A stretch of 12,531 nt of DNA from positions 1 through 12,531 of the forward strand of contig SEEY01000076.1 in the NCBI GenBank assembly GCA_004211235.1, written 5' to 3'. This DNA is from Rubrivivax sp. (GTDB lineage Bacteria > Pseudomonadota > Gammaproteobacteria > Burkholderiales > Burkholderiaceae). The notes beneath the pieces were generated by a model. The model was not told where the DNA came from, searched no databases, and worked only from the letters and a program-made list of their open reading frames with translations. Both the position numbers and the translations under genes were made by a program. Of this stretch, positions 1 to 10,564 are shown piece by piece (the first letter of the stretch is position 1; each line of letters begins with the position of its first letter).

Positions 1-1
1 C

Positions 2-799
<798 letters not shown>

Positions 800-817
800 A
801 CTGACCGGAAGCACACC

Positions 818-4044
<3,227 letters not shown>

Positions 4045-4046
<2 letters not shown>

Positions 4047-4050
4047 GGTG
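4045..4050 (+). promoter_or_regulatory. Ribosome binding site fixing the amidohydrolase start
   Basis: GAGGTG overlaps the stop codon of the VOC gene and sits 6 nt before ATG 4057. This favours that ATG over the in-frame GTG at 4048 and over the longer open frame that runs back into the VOC gene. Confidence 0.6.
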
Positions 4051-4056
4051 CTCGTC

Positions 4057-5295
4057 ATGCAAGACATCACGCAACTGCGCGTCAACGGCCAACGGCTGTG
4101 GGATTCGCTGATGGAGCTGGCGCGGATTGGCGCCACCGAGAAAGGCGGCGTCTGCCGCCTAACGCTGACCGACCTCGACAAGCAGGGCCGGGACCTCGTC
4201 ACCCGTTGGGCGCGCGAAGCCGGTATGACGGTCACCATCGACAGAATAGGCAACGGCTTCATGCGCCGGCCGGGGCGCAACAACAGGCTGCCGCCCATCA
4301 TGACCGGCAGCCACATCGACACCCAGCCAACCGGCGGCAAGTTCGATGGCAACTACGGCGTGCTGGCCGGCATCGAGGTCGTGCGCACGCTGAACGACCA
4401 TGGCATCGAGACCGAGGCGCCCATCGAGGTCGCGTTCTGGACGAACGAGGAAGGCTCGCGCTTCGTGCCCGTCATGATGGGCTCGGGCGTGTTCGCGCAG
4501 GCCTTCACGCTGGAGCATGCCTACGCGGCCACCGACACCGAGGGCAAGACCGTCAAGGGCGAGCTGGAGCGCATCGGCTACATCGGCGAGCAGGTTCCGG
4601 GCGACCACCCCATCGGCGCCTACTTCGAGACCCACATCGAGCAGGGCCCGGTGCTGGAGGACCATGACAAGACCATCGGCGTCGTCACCGGCGTGCTGGG
4701 CATCCGTTGGTACGACTGCGTCGTCACCGGCATGGAAGCCCACGCCGGCCCCACGCCGATGGCGCTGCGCAAGGACTCGTTGCAGGTCGCCGCAAAGCTC
4801 ATGCAGGAGGTGGTCGCCTGCGCCCACCGCCACCCGCCGCATGGCCGCGGCACCGTGGGCATGGTGCAGGTCCACCCCAACAGCCGCAACGTCATCCCCG
4901 GCCGCGTGAAGTTCAGCATCGACCTGCGCAATGCGACCGATGCGCTGTGCGAGGCGATGGACGCGGACATCCGTTCAGTCGCTGCGAAGTTGAGTGCCGA
5001 GAGCGGCCTGCCCATCGAGATCACGCCCGTCAGCGCCTACCCGGCCCAGCCCTTCCACGCCGACTGCATCGCCGCCGTGCAGAAGGCCGCCGACACGCTC
5101 GGCTACAGCAATATGCGCGCGGTCTCCGGCGCCGGCCACGACGCCGTCTACATGGCGCGCCTGGCGCCGGCCGGCATGATCTTCATCCCCTGCAAGGACG
5201 GCATCAGCCACAACGAGATCGAGGACGCCAAGCCCGAGCACATCGAGGCAGGGTGCAATGTGCTGCTGCAGGCGATGCTGGAACGCGCCGGCTGA
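4057..5295 (+). CDS. M20-family N-carbamoyl-beta-alanine / N-carbamoyl-amino-acid amidohydrolase
   Basis: This 412 aa Zn/Mn-dependent amidohydrolase belongs to the beta-ureidopropionase, L-N-carbamoylase and allantoate amidohydrolase branch. The metal ligands are all present with family spacing: H86 (GSHIDT), D97 (GGKFDGNYGV), E132 (NEEGSRF), H193 (ETHIEQGP) and H385 (ISHNE). AHAGPTPM at 228-235 marks the dimerisation/substrate domain and includes the conserved H229. SGAGHDA (357-363) is also typical. ATG 4057 has a good ribosome binding site at 4045-4050. As last gene of the operon it should hydrolyse N-carbamoyl-beta-alanine to beta-alanine, CO2 and ammonia. Allantoate amidohydrolase or carbamoyl-L-amino-acid hydrolase are alternatives by sequence, but hydA and mmsA upstream favour the pyrimidine pathway. 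Only 21 bp separate it from the convergent protease gene. Confidence 0.9.
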   Translation: MQDITQLRVNGQRLWDSLMELARIGATEKGGVCRLTLTDLDKQGRDLVTRWAREAGMTVTIDRIGNGFMRRPGRNNRLPPIMTGSHIDTQPTGGKFDGNYGVLAGIEVVRTLNDHGIETEAPIEVAFWTNEEGSRFVPVMMGSGVFAQAFTLEHAYAATDTEGKTVKGELERIGYIGEQVPGDHPIGAYFETHIEQGPVLEDHDKTIGVVTGVLGIRWYDCVVTGMEAHAGPTPMALRKDSLQVAAKLMQEVVACAHRHPPHGRGTVGMVQVHPNSRNVIPGRVKFSIDLRNATDALCEAMDADIRSVAAKLSAESGLPIEITPVSAYPAQPFHADCIAAVQKAADTLGYSNMRAVSGAGHDAVYMARLAPAGMIFIPCKDGISHNEIEDAKPEHIEAGCNVLLQAMLERAG

Positions 5296-5316
5296 CATAG
5301 CGCGGGCGAGTCCGGC

Positions 5317-6141
5317 TCAGCGCTTGTATTCCGCCAGCAACCTCGCTGCCGTGGTGGCAGGCACCGCATAGGTGATGCCCGTCGGCGCGCTGAGCGCCGC
5401 TTCCTTGGTGCCCTTGATGGCGCCACCCTGCAGCACGCCCACCACCTCGCCCGTCGCCAGGTCGAGCACCGGGCCCCCGCTGTTGCCGGGGTAGGCGATG
5501 GCGTCGAGCTGCATCACCTTGAAGGCACCGTCACGCAACTGCCGAACGGCGCGCGGGTTCAGACCGGCCGGGCCGCCAGCCGGCGTGGCGATGGCCGTCC
5601 ACGCGGAGACGATGCCGCGGTGCGTGGTGTGCACCTGGCCCAGCGCGTTGCCGATGGGGAAGCCCATCAGCGCGATCTCCGTACCCTCCGCCGCGTCCTG
5701 CTCCGCCAGCTTCAGCGCAGGCGCCGCCGGGCCGTCGATGGCCAGCAGCGCCAGGTCGTTGCGCATGTCCCGCCCCAGCAGCCGGGCGCTGCGCAACTGC
5801 CATTGGTCCTCGCCCAGCCACACCTGGACCGCGATGCTGCGGGCGATGCGCCCGGGCGCGTCCTCGGGCACCACATGCGCATTGGTGATCACATGCAGAC
5901 CGTCGGCCACGACGAAGCCGGCCGCGCGGAAACCGAACCGCGGCGTGTCCATCAGGCCATAGCTGCCCACCGAGACGACAGACCGCTTGACCCGTGCGAT
6001 GAGGCTGGGCAGGGTCTCGGCTGCCACCGCCGTGATGGGGCAACAGGCCAGGCCGGCCAGCGCCGCAAGCAGGTCGCGCCGCGGCAAGCGTCGGCCGGTC
6101 ACGGCTGCGGGCGGAAGGGAACGGTTGGGCTGGTCATGCAT
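5317..6141 (-). CDS. Exported trypsin-like (S1, HtrA-like without PDZ) serine protease
   Basis: This 274 aa protein has a complete S1 triad: H89 in ITNAHVV, D129 in NDLALL and S221 in GNSGGP. The N-terminus looks like a Tat signal, with R21-R22-D-L-L followed by an alanine/leucine-rich stretch and AVAAE, giving possible cleavage near residue 41. Two cysteines (33-34) sit at the end of the hydrophobic core but make a poor lipobox. The protein ends soon after the protease domain, so the PDZ domains of DegP/DegS are absent. I chose ATG 6141; a TTG six codons upstream (6159) is possible, and neither has a clear ribosome binding site. It is probably a periplasmic protease with an unknown substrate. 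It converges on the pyrimidine operon and has no obvious functional link to it. Confidence 0.88.
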   Translation of the reverse strand: MHDQPNRSLPPAAVTGRRLPRRDLLAALAGLACCPITAVAAETLPSLIARVKRSVVSVGSYGLMDTPRFGFRAAGFVVADGLHVITNAHVVPEDAPGRIARSIAVQVWLGEDQWQLRSARLLGRDMRNDLALLAIDGPAAPALKLAEQDAAEGTEIALMGFPIGNALGQVHTTHRGIVSAWTAIATPAGGPAGLNPRAVRQLRDGAFKVMQLDAIAYPGNSGGPVLDLATGEVVGVLQGGAIKGTKEAALSAPTGITYAVPATTAARLLAEYKR

Positions 6142-6204
6142 GGCGGCTGGGCTGGACAAGGCGGTTGGCGAGCCTACTGCAATGCGATGCCGCCCTGGCC
6201 GGCC

Positions 6205-6230
6205 GCTCAGCGGGTGAGAGTTTTTGAGGC
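6205..6230 (+). repeat. Dispersed short repeat, copy A
   Basis: Core GGGTGAGAG with flanks GCTCAG and AGGC. It matches copy B (7633-7658) at 21 of 26 positions. It lies in the 125 bp gap upstream of the protease gene. It is also inverted relative to copy C at 6246-6270: GGGTGAGAGTTTTT at 6212-6225 pairs with AAAAGCTTTCACCC at 6251-6264, 12 of 14 complementary. Confidence 0.5.
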
Positions 6231-6245
6231 GCGCAAGACGGGCTT

Positions 6246-6270
6246 GGATGAAAAGCTTTCACCCTCTCAG
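6246..6270 (-). repeat. Dispersed short repeat, copy C (overlaps a stop codon)
   Basis: Read on the - strand it carries AGAGGGTGAAAGC and then TTCA, matching copy B at 19 of 25 positions. It includes the stop codon (6267-6269) of the small membrane protein and the bases just after it. Inside it TGAAA-AGC-TTTCA (6249-6261) forms a 5 bp stem with a 3 nt loop. It may serve as a 3' end structure, or be a family of mobile or palindromic intergenic elements. Confidence 0.5.
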
Positions 6271-6671
6271 GCGTCCCGGCGCACGCGCCACGCCTGCACG
6301 AGCGCCCAGCTCATTTCCGGCAACAGGAACAGCAGCAGCACCGGCTCGCCCGTCTGCACCCAGGCCCAGGCCATCCACAGGCTGAACAGCGCGCGTGCCA
6401 CCGCGTCGTAGCGGCCGAGCTGCCGTGTCGGCGCACGCAGCCGCAGCACGGACCAGACCATCACGACGCTGCCCATCAGCCCCGCGAACAACATGTGCAT
6501 CGGCACGAAGGCCGGCAGCGGCTGGCCGCCCAGCGCCTCGTTGGCGGCGCCCAGCTGCGCGAAGGCGATGGCGAAGCTCCACGGCGTGGCGAAGGGTGCC
6601 GTGACGACAAGGTCGTAGACGGCGCTGGCGCGCACGACGTGGCGGAACCGGGCGGGGCTGAACGAGGGCAT
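6267..6671 (-). CDS. Small four-helix membrane protein of unknown function
   Basis: This 134 aa protein has four likely transmembrane segments: about residues 18-40 (YDLVVTAPFATPWSF), 56-78 (FVPMHMLFAGLMGSVVMVW), 90-107 and 110-127. Both ends are basic (RFRHVVR near the start, WRVRRDA at the end). I do not recognise a family with confidence; it recalls small uncharacterised DoxX/BphX-like membrane proteins. ATG 6671 lacks a clear Shine-Dalgarno sequence. The gene is divergent from a MerR regulator, and a MerR-type dyad inside a long-spacer promoter (6702-6733) points directly at it. It is therefore probably the main MerR target. The inducer and function cannot be told from sequence. Confidence 0.75.
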   Translation of the reverse strand: MPSFSPARFRHVVRASAVYDLVVTAPFATPWSFAIAFAQLGAANEALGGQPLPAFVPMHMLFAGLMGSVVMVWSVLRLRAPTRQLGRYDAVARALFSLWMAWAWVQTGEPVLLLFLLPEMSWALVQAWRVRRDA

Positions 6672-6701
6672 GGAGGCCTGCAGGCGTGACGAACGGTGCC
6701 C

Positions 6702-6733
6702 ATGCTCGACCCTCGACTACGCTCCAGGGTCAA
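6702..6733 (-). promoter_or_regulatory. MerR-type operator within a long-spacer promoter for the small membrane protein
   Basis: On the - strand, TTGACC (6733-6728) is followed 20 bp later by GAGCAT (6707-6702). A 19 bp spacing would give the poorer CGAGCA. Between them lies the dyad ACCCTGGA-GCGTAG-TCGAGGGT (6730-6709), with arms matching at 7 of 8 positions. MerR-family activators bind such dyads in 19-20 bp spacers and underwind the DNA. The merR gene starts at 6757 on the other strand. The -10 element is weak, as expected for an activator-dependent promoter. Confidence 0.65.
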
Positions 6734-6756
6734 TCACTTTCGGCGATCCCCTCGAC

Positions 6757-7131
6757 ATGCAGATCGGCACCCTGTCCACCCTCACCGGCCTGAGCCGCGA
6801 CAGCCTGCGCTTCTACGAGAAGCGCGGCCTGCTGCAGGCGCGTCGGGCCGCCAACGGCTACCGCGACTACCCCGAGGAGGCCGTGCAATGGCTGGGTTAT
6901 GTGCGCACGGCACAGCAGCTGGGCTTCACGCTGGCCGAGATCGCCGCCGACCTGCCACTGCTGGCGCAGGGTGACGACGCCGGCCCTGCGTTGCGCGCCA
7001 CGCTGGCGCGCAAGCTGGCGGACGTCGACGAACGCATCGCGGCGCTGCAAGGATTGAGGATGGACTTGGCGAACCGGCTGGACGCGACCCGGGAGACCGG
7101 TGCCAGCTGCCCGCTGCGGCAAATCGGATGA
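6757..7131 (+). CDS. MerR-family transcriptional regulator
   Basis: This 124 aa protein has the N-terminal MerR winged helix: MQIGTLSTLTGLSRDSLRFYEKRGLL (residues 1-26), then NGYRDYPEEAV and LGFTLAEI (55-62). A dimerisation coiled coil covers roughly residues 75-112 (ATLARKLADVDERIAALQGL). The only C-terminal cysteine is C118, so the paired cysteines of CueR/ZntR-type metal sensors are missing. There is no large ligand-binding domain, and the inducer is unknown. ATG 6757 is chosen because the MerR domain starts exactly there; the open frame extends upstream to 6670 without family similarity. The stop overlaps the next start (ATGA, 7128-7131). The divergent operator at 6709-6730 suggests it controls the small membrane protein and possibly itself. 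Confidence 0.92.
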   Translation: MQIGTLSTLTGLSRDSLRFYEKRGLLQARRAANGYRDYPEEAVQWLGYVRTAQQLGFTLAEIAADLPLLAQGDDAGPALRATLARKLADVDERIAALQGLRMDLANRLDATRETGASCPLRQIG

Positions 7132-7631
7132 ACTGGCCCTCCCTGCTGGCGCGGCGCCCTTGGGCGGCCGCCATCGGCCTGGGCCTGGCGCTGTCTCTGT
7201 GCAGCGCACCGGCCAGCGTGGGCACTGCGCTGCTGGCCAACACGCTGTTGCCTGAGGGCTGGATCGGCGAGTCAGCGGCAGGGGACATCGGTGAGCTGGG
7301 AGGCATTGGCTTTCTGCTGATCGGCGTGCTGTTCATGCCAGCGCTGGAGACCTTCATCGGCCAGTGCCTGCCCATCGAACTGCTGCGCCGCTGGCAGGTG
7401 GCGCCGCTGGCGTGCGTGATGACAAGCGCAACCCTCTTCGGCAGCTTGCACTGGGTGAACGGTGGGCTCGGCCATGGCCTGACCACCTTCGTCACTGGCA
7501 GCCTGATCGCGCTGGCCTACTGGCTGTGCCGGCCAGCCGGGTTCTGGGTCGCCTGGACGGCCGCCTACAGCGCCCACGCCGCGCACAACTTCCTCGTCTG
7601 GTTTGTGTTCGGGCCGCTGCTGGGCGGCTGA
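7128..7631 (+). CDS. CPBP/CAAX-protease-like integral membrane protein (degenerate first motif)
   Basis: This 167 aa multi-pass membrane protein (about 4-5 helices) resembles bacterial CPBP (Abi/CAAX) intramembrane metalloproteases. The second motif is clear as LFGSLHW (F104 to H108), and so is the third as HAAHN (H150, N154). The first motif, normally EExxxR, is reduced to PALETFIGQ, with E74 kept but the second acidic residue and the arginine replaced. The protein is shorter than typical members (200-300 aa). It may be an inactive relative, a minimal protease, or a look-alike. It is translationally coupled to the MerR regulator through ATGA, so the two probably act in one response. The stop is 21 bp from the convergent MCP-like gene. 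Confidence 0.7.
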   Translation: MNWPSLLARRPWAAAIGLGLALSLCSAPASVGTALLANTLLPEGWIGESAAGDIGELGGIGFLLIGVLFMPALETFIGQCLPIELLRRWQVAPLACVMTSATLFGSLHWVNGGLGHGLTTFVTGSLIALAYWLCRPAGFWVAWTAAYSAHAAHNFLVWFVFGPLLGG

Positions 7632-7650
7632 GGCTCAGAGGGTGAGAGCC
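7632..7650. terminator. Possible weak hairpin between convergent genes
   Basis: GGCTC (7632-7636) and GAGCC (7646-7650) can form a 5 bp stem with a 9 nt loop between two convergent stop codons. There is no T-tract on either strand, so this is at best a weak or Rho-assisted site. It lies within the dispersed repeat. Confidence 0.25.
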
Positions 7651-7658
7651 ATTCAGGC
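7633..7658 (+). repeat. Dispersed short repeat, copy B, between convergent genes
   Basis: Core GGGTGAGAG at 7640-7648 with flanks GCTCAG and AGGC, matching copy A at 21 of 26 positions. It fills the 21 bp gap between two convergent genes and includes the stop codon (7653-7655) of the MCP-like gene. Confidence 0.5.
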
Positions 7659-8336
7659 CACCGCGCTGCGCACCGCCTCGCGCACCAGCCCGTCGAGCTT
7701 GCCGGTGATCTGCGTCAGCTCGCCCGACACGACGGCGAACTCGCGGCCGGAGGTGCCGGCGCGGGCGGCGACGACCTGGGCGTTGAAGGACACGATGCGC
7801 GCGTGCTTGGCGATCTGCTCGATGTCGCCCATGACCGCCGTGAGCTGCTTCCGGGCCGAGGCGGCCTGCTGGCGGGCAAGGTCTTCGTAGATCTGCGTCA
7901 GGCGGTTCAAGGTGGCCAGCAGCGGCGTGGCTGCTTCCACGAGTGCCTCGAGCAACGAAGGCGCGTTGAACGCATGCGTGTCGATGACGTCCAGCGCACG
8001 TTGCGCCAGTGCGATGAAGGCGGTGATGCGCTCGTCGGCCCGGTCGGCACCGAAGTAGGCCTGCTGCAGCTCGCCGCCCAGCGCGGCCGGCGCCATGTCG
8101 CCGACGAGCAGCGCGCGATGGGCGTCGCTGAAGGTCGCCAGCGCCTCGCGCGCCGTGGCCAGTGCGCCTTCGCGTCCCTGCGATGCCAGCACGGCATAGA
8201 GGACGACCCGCTGCGACGTGAAGCGGCGGCGGCCTGACAGGTTGATCAGCTTGCCAAACAGCTCGCCGGCCGTCTGCCTCGGGGCGGTGGCGGCTCGATT
8301 TGGTGCATCGGCATGGGCGAGATGTAGGTGCGACAT
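7653..8336 (-). CDS. Soluble PilJ-N-like / MCP-like signalling protein
   Basis: This 227 aa protein has no transmembrane segment and no HAMP domain. Residues about 24-95 resemble the N-terminal domain of PilJ-type type IV pilus transducers (KLINLSGRRRFTSQRV, then a helix ending ALLVGD). Residues 165-215 resemble the cytoplasmic hairpin tip of methyl-accepting chemotaxis proteins: IEQIAKHARIVSFNAQVVAA then ARAGTSGREFAVVSGEL, which matches the canonical LALNAAIEAARAG and GRGFAVVA tip. The rest of the MCP hairpin is missing. It may therefore bind CheW/CheA-like partners or dimerise as a cytoplasmic sensor. GGAGG (8344-8340) lies only 3 nt before ATG 8336. No chemotaxis genes are adjacent. The domain reading is from pattern memory and the function is unknown. 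Confidence 0.8.
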   Translation of the reverse strand: MSHLHLAHADAPNRAATAPRQTAGELFGKLINLSGRRRFTSQRVVLYAVLASQGREGALATAREALATFSDAHRALLVGDMAPAALGGELQQAYFGADRADERITAFIALAQRALDVIDTHAFNAPSLLEALVEAATPLLATLNRLTQIYEDLARQQAASARKQLTAVMGDIEQIAKHARIVSFNAQVVAARAGTSGREFAVVSGELTQITGKLDGLVREAVRSAVA

Positions 8337-8410
8337 GGGCCTCCGTGACCTGGTTCACGACCGGCCTCGCCCCCGTCGGGCTGGCTGGCTGGCCTGCGTA
8401 CTCAGGGTTA

Positions 8411-8423
8411 GCACGGCGCGTGC
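8411..8423 (-). terminator. Possible small hairpin after the aminotransferase gene
   Basis: GCACG (8411-8415) and CGTGC (8419-8423) make a perfect 5 bp stem with a 3 nt loop, 8 bp downstream of the aminotransferase stop in its direction of transcription. No T-tract follows, so termination function is doubtful. Confidence 0.25.
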
Positions 8424-8430
8424 CACCGCG

Positions 8431-9582
8431 TCAGAGGCGGAGGCCGTCCTGCAGCCGCTGCGTCGCCAGCGCCAGCGTCTCATCCCGCTTCGCAAAGCAG
8501 AACCGGACATGTCCGCGCTCCTGGGGCTGGTGGTAGAAGACCGACAGCGGGATGGCGGCGACGCCGATCTCGGTCGTCAGCCAGCGTGCGAAGTCGAGCT
8601 CGGGCAGGTCGGACACCGCGCGGTAGTCGACGGTCTGGAAGTAGGTGCCCTCGCAGGGCAGCAGCTTCAACTTCGTTCCCGCAAGCGCAGTGCGGAAGGC
8701 ATCGCGCTTGGCCTGGTAAAAGTTGCTCAAGCCTTGCCATGGCGCCGGGTTGGCCAGATAGGCGGCGATGGCGTGCTGGGTCGGTGTGTGAACCGTGAAC
8801 ACCGTGTACTGATGCAGGCGCCGGAAGGCCGCGGAGAGGGCCGGCGGCGCGGCGACGAAGCCGACCTTCCAGCCCGTCACGTGAAAGGTCTTGCCGAAGC
8901 TGCTGACGAGGAAGCTCCGCTCGCGCAGCGCGGGATGGCGGGCCACGCTTTCGTGCAGCGCGCCATCGAACACCATGTGCTCGTAGACCTCGTCGCTGAC
9001 GATGAAGAGGTCATGCGCCTCGGCGATGCGTTCCAGCTCGCGCAGGTCGTCGGCCGTCGCCACACGGCCGCTCGGGTTGTGCGGCGTGTTCAGCACCAGG
9101 GCCCGCGTGCGCGGCGTGATGGCGGCGCGCACGGCCGGCCAGTCCAGCCGATAGTCCAGCGTCATCGGCACGCCGACCGGCACCGCGCCGGCCATGCGGA
9201 TGGCGGGGTCGTAGCTGTCGTAGGCCGGCTCGAGGATGATGACCTCGTCGCCCGCGCCGACGCAGGCCTGCAGCGCGGTGGCGATGCCCTGCGTGCCGCC
9301 GGCCGTGATGGTGATGTCGCGGTCCGCGTCGTAAGCCGAGCCGTAGAGGTCATTCAGCTTGGCGGCCACAGCCTGGCGCAGGGCCGGCACGCCGGTCATC
9401 GGCGGGTACTGGTTGTGGCCGGCGGCCATGGCGTCGGTGACGAGTTGCAGCAGCGCGGGGTCGGCCGCGAAGTCCGGGAAGCCCTGGCCGAGGTTGACCG
9501 CGCCATGCTCGGCCGCCAGTGCCGACATGACGGTGAAGATGGTGGTGCCGGTGTTGGGCAGCTTGGTGGGCAGGACGGGCAT
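8431..9582 (-). CDS. Class I/II PLP aminotransferase, methionine-aminotransferase (YbdL) type
   Basis: This 383 aa fold-type I aminotransferase has the Schiff-base lysine K231 in SSFGKTFHVTGWKVG, N169 in TPHNPSG, D197 in IVSDEVY, and the substrate-carboxylate arginine in GHVRFCFAK near the C-terminus. LNTPHNPSG together with LGQGFPDF (31-38) and NQYPPMTG (57-64) is typical of the YbdL/kynurenine-aminotransferase-like group. That group transaminates methionine, aromatic amino acids or kynurenine with 2-oxo acids. It acts in the cytoplasm, probably in methionine salvage or general amino-acid transamination. I chose ATG 9582; a TTG five codons upstream (9597) is possible, and no ribosome binding site is seen for either. 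It lies 65 bp downstream of htpX on the same strand, with hairpins between, so co-transcription is uncertain. Confidence 0.92.
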   Translation of the reverse strand: MPVLPTKLPNTGTTIFTVMSALAAEHGAVNLGQGFPDFAADPALLQLVTDAMAAGHNQYPPMTGVPALRQAVAAKLNDLYGSAYDADRDITITAGGTQGIATALQACVGAGDEVIILEPAYDSYDPAIRMAGAVPVGVPMTLDYRLDWPAVRAAITPRTRALVLNTPHNPSGRVATADDLRELERIAEAHDLFIVSDEVYEHMVFDGALHESVARHPALRERSFLVSSFGKTFHVTGWKVGFVAAPPALSAAFRRLHQYTVFTVHTPTQHAIAAYLANPAPWQGLSNFYQAKRDAFRTALAGTKLKLLPCEGTYFQTVDYRAVSDLPELDFARWLTTEIGVAAIPLSVFYHQPQERGHVRFCFAKRDETLALATQRLQDGLRL

Positions 9583-9605
9583 GGTGAAGGAAGGCAACCG
9601 CGCAG

Positions 9606-9623
9606 GCCGCCGATTGTGGCGGC
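9606..9623. other. Perfect 6 bp hairpin between htpX and the aminotransferase gene
   Basis: GCCGCC and GGCGGC flank the 6 nt loop GATTGT. It lies 24 bp upstream of the aminotransferase ATG and could affect read-through or translation. There is no T-tract. Confidence 0.35.
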
Positions 9624-9641
9624 GCCCGGCGGCTGCCGTCC

Positions 9642-9661
9642 CGCCGCTCAGTTGAGCGGCG
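9642..9661. terminator. Near-perfect palindrome across the htpX stop codon
   Basis: Nine-base arms CGCCGCTCA and TGAGCGGCG surround a 2 nt centre and include the htpX stop (9648-9650). The RNA of the - strand would form a GC-rich stem. No T-tract follows, so it may act as a 3' end stabiliser or a weak terminator rather than a classical one. Confidence 0.4.
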
Positions 9662-10529
9662 CCTGCTGCAGGCGCTCGATGCGCTGCGCCATCGGCGGGT
9701 GGCTGGAGAACAGGGCCAGCCAGCCGCCGGGCCGCGCGCTGATGCCCATCGCCTGCAGGGCCTTGGGCATCTCGCCGGGGTCCAGCCCGTGCAGCCGCGC
9801 CAGCGCGTTGATCATGGGCTGCTTGCGGCCCATCAGCTGCGCCGCACCGGCGTCGGCGCGGAACTCGCGCTGGCGCGAGAACCAGGCCACCACCATGGCG
9901 GCCACCACGCCCAGCAACAGGTCCAGCACGACGGTCGTCACGTAGTAGCCCACGCCCGGGCCGTCCTGGTTGTTGCGCAGCACGAGCTTGTCGACGACGT
10001 AGCCGACGACGCGCGACAGGAACACGACGAAGGTGTTCATGACGCCCTGGATGAGCGTCATCGTCACCATGTCGCCATTGGCGACGTGGGCCACCTCATG
10101 GCCGATCACGGCCTCCACCTCCTCGCGCGTCATCGACTGCAGCAGCCCGGTGGACACGGCCACGAGGGCCGAGTTCTTGAACGCACCGGTGGCGAAGGCG
10201 TTGGGCGGCCCTTCGTAGATGCCGACCTCGGGTGTGCGGATGCCGGCGGCCGCCGAGAAGCGCTCCACGGTCGCGACGAGCCAGGCATGGGTCGGGTCCG
10301 GCGAGCCGTTGATGACCTGCAGCCGCGTCGTCCACTTGGCCACCGGCTTGCTGATCAGCAGCGAGATGAAGGCGCCGCCGAAGCCCATCACCAGCGCAAA
10401 GCCCAGCAGGCTGGTGAGGTTCAGCCCGTTGGCGCTGAGGAACTGGTTCAGCCCCAGGAGCTGCACGGCCAGGCCCAGCACGAGCATGACGCCCAGGTTG
10501 GTCAGCAGGAACAGCAGGACTCGCTTCAT
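9648..10529 (-). CDS. htpX: HtpX membrane-bound zinc metalloprotease
   Basis: This 293 aa M48B protease of the inner membrane degrades misfolded membrane proteins alongside FtsH. Two N-terminal membrane helices (about residues 4-26 and 38-60) are followed by the protease domain. This holds zinc motif H144-E-V-A-H148 and the third ligand E222 in [10 protein letters not shown]. Further helices cover about 160-182 and 195-217. [13 protein letters not shown] near the end is the family C-terminal signature. Length equals the usual 285-295 aa. The start is firm: AAGGAG (10543-10538) is 8 nt before ATG 10529. It lies 35 bp downstream of the zinc-ribbon gene, so an operon with it and the HPF-like gene is likely. 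I saw no convincing heat-shock promoter in the short gaps. Confidence 0.97.
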   Translation of the reverse strand: MKRVLLFLLTNLGVMLVLGLAVQLLGLNQFLSANGLNLTSLLGFALVMGFGGAFISLLISKPVAKWTTRLQVINGSPDPTHAWLVATVERFSAAAGIRTPEVGIYEGPPNAFATGAFKNSALVAVSTGLLQSMTREEVEAVIGHEVAHVANGDMVTMTLIQGVMNTFVVFLSRVVGYVVDKLVLRNNQDGPGVGYYVTTVVLDLLLGVVAAMVVAWFSRQREFRADAGAAQLMGRKQPMINALARLHGLDPGEMPKALQAMGISARPGGWLALFSSHPPMAQRIERLQQAPLN

Positions 10530-10537
10530 GAAGATCG

Positions 10538-10543
10538 CTCCTT
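10538..10543 (-). promoter_or_regulatory. Ribosome binding site of htpX
   Basis: AAGGAG on the - strand, 8 nt before ATG 10529. It is the strongest Shine-Dalgarno match in the - strand group. Confidence 0.7.
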
Positions 10544-10564
10544 TCGGGATGAGATGGGTGGGGC

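Noticed and set aside
5296..5316. Terminator between the pyrimidine operon and the protease gene
   Set aside because: The 21 bp gap has no convincing hairpin or T-tract on either strand.
6670..6756. N-terminal extension of the MerR protein
   Set aside because: The 29 extra residues have no similarity to MerR proteins and would cover the operator/promoter; the DNA-binding domain starts at ATG 6757.
8381..8392. Three GGCT/CTGG tandem units in the gap before the MCP-like gene
   Set aside because: Too short and too common in GC-rich DNA to call a repeat feature.
8218..9945. 575-codon + strand frame covering the aminotransferase region
   Set aside because: It runs across three well-supported - strand genes and shows no family motifs.
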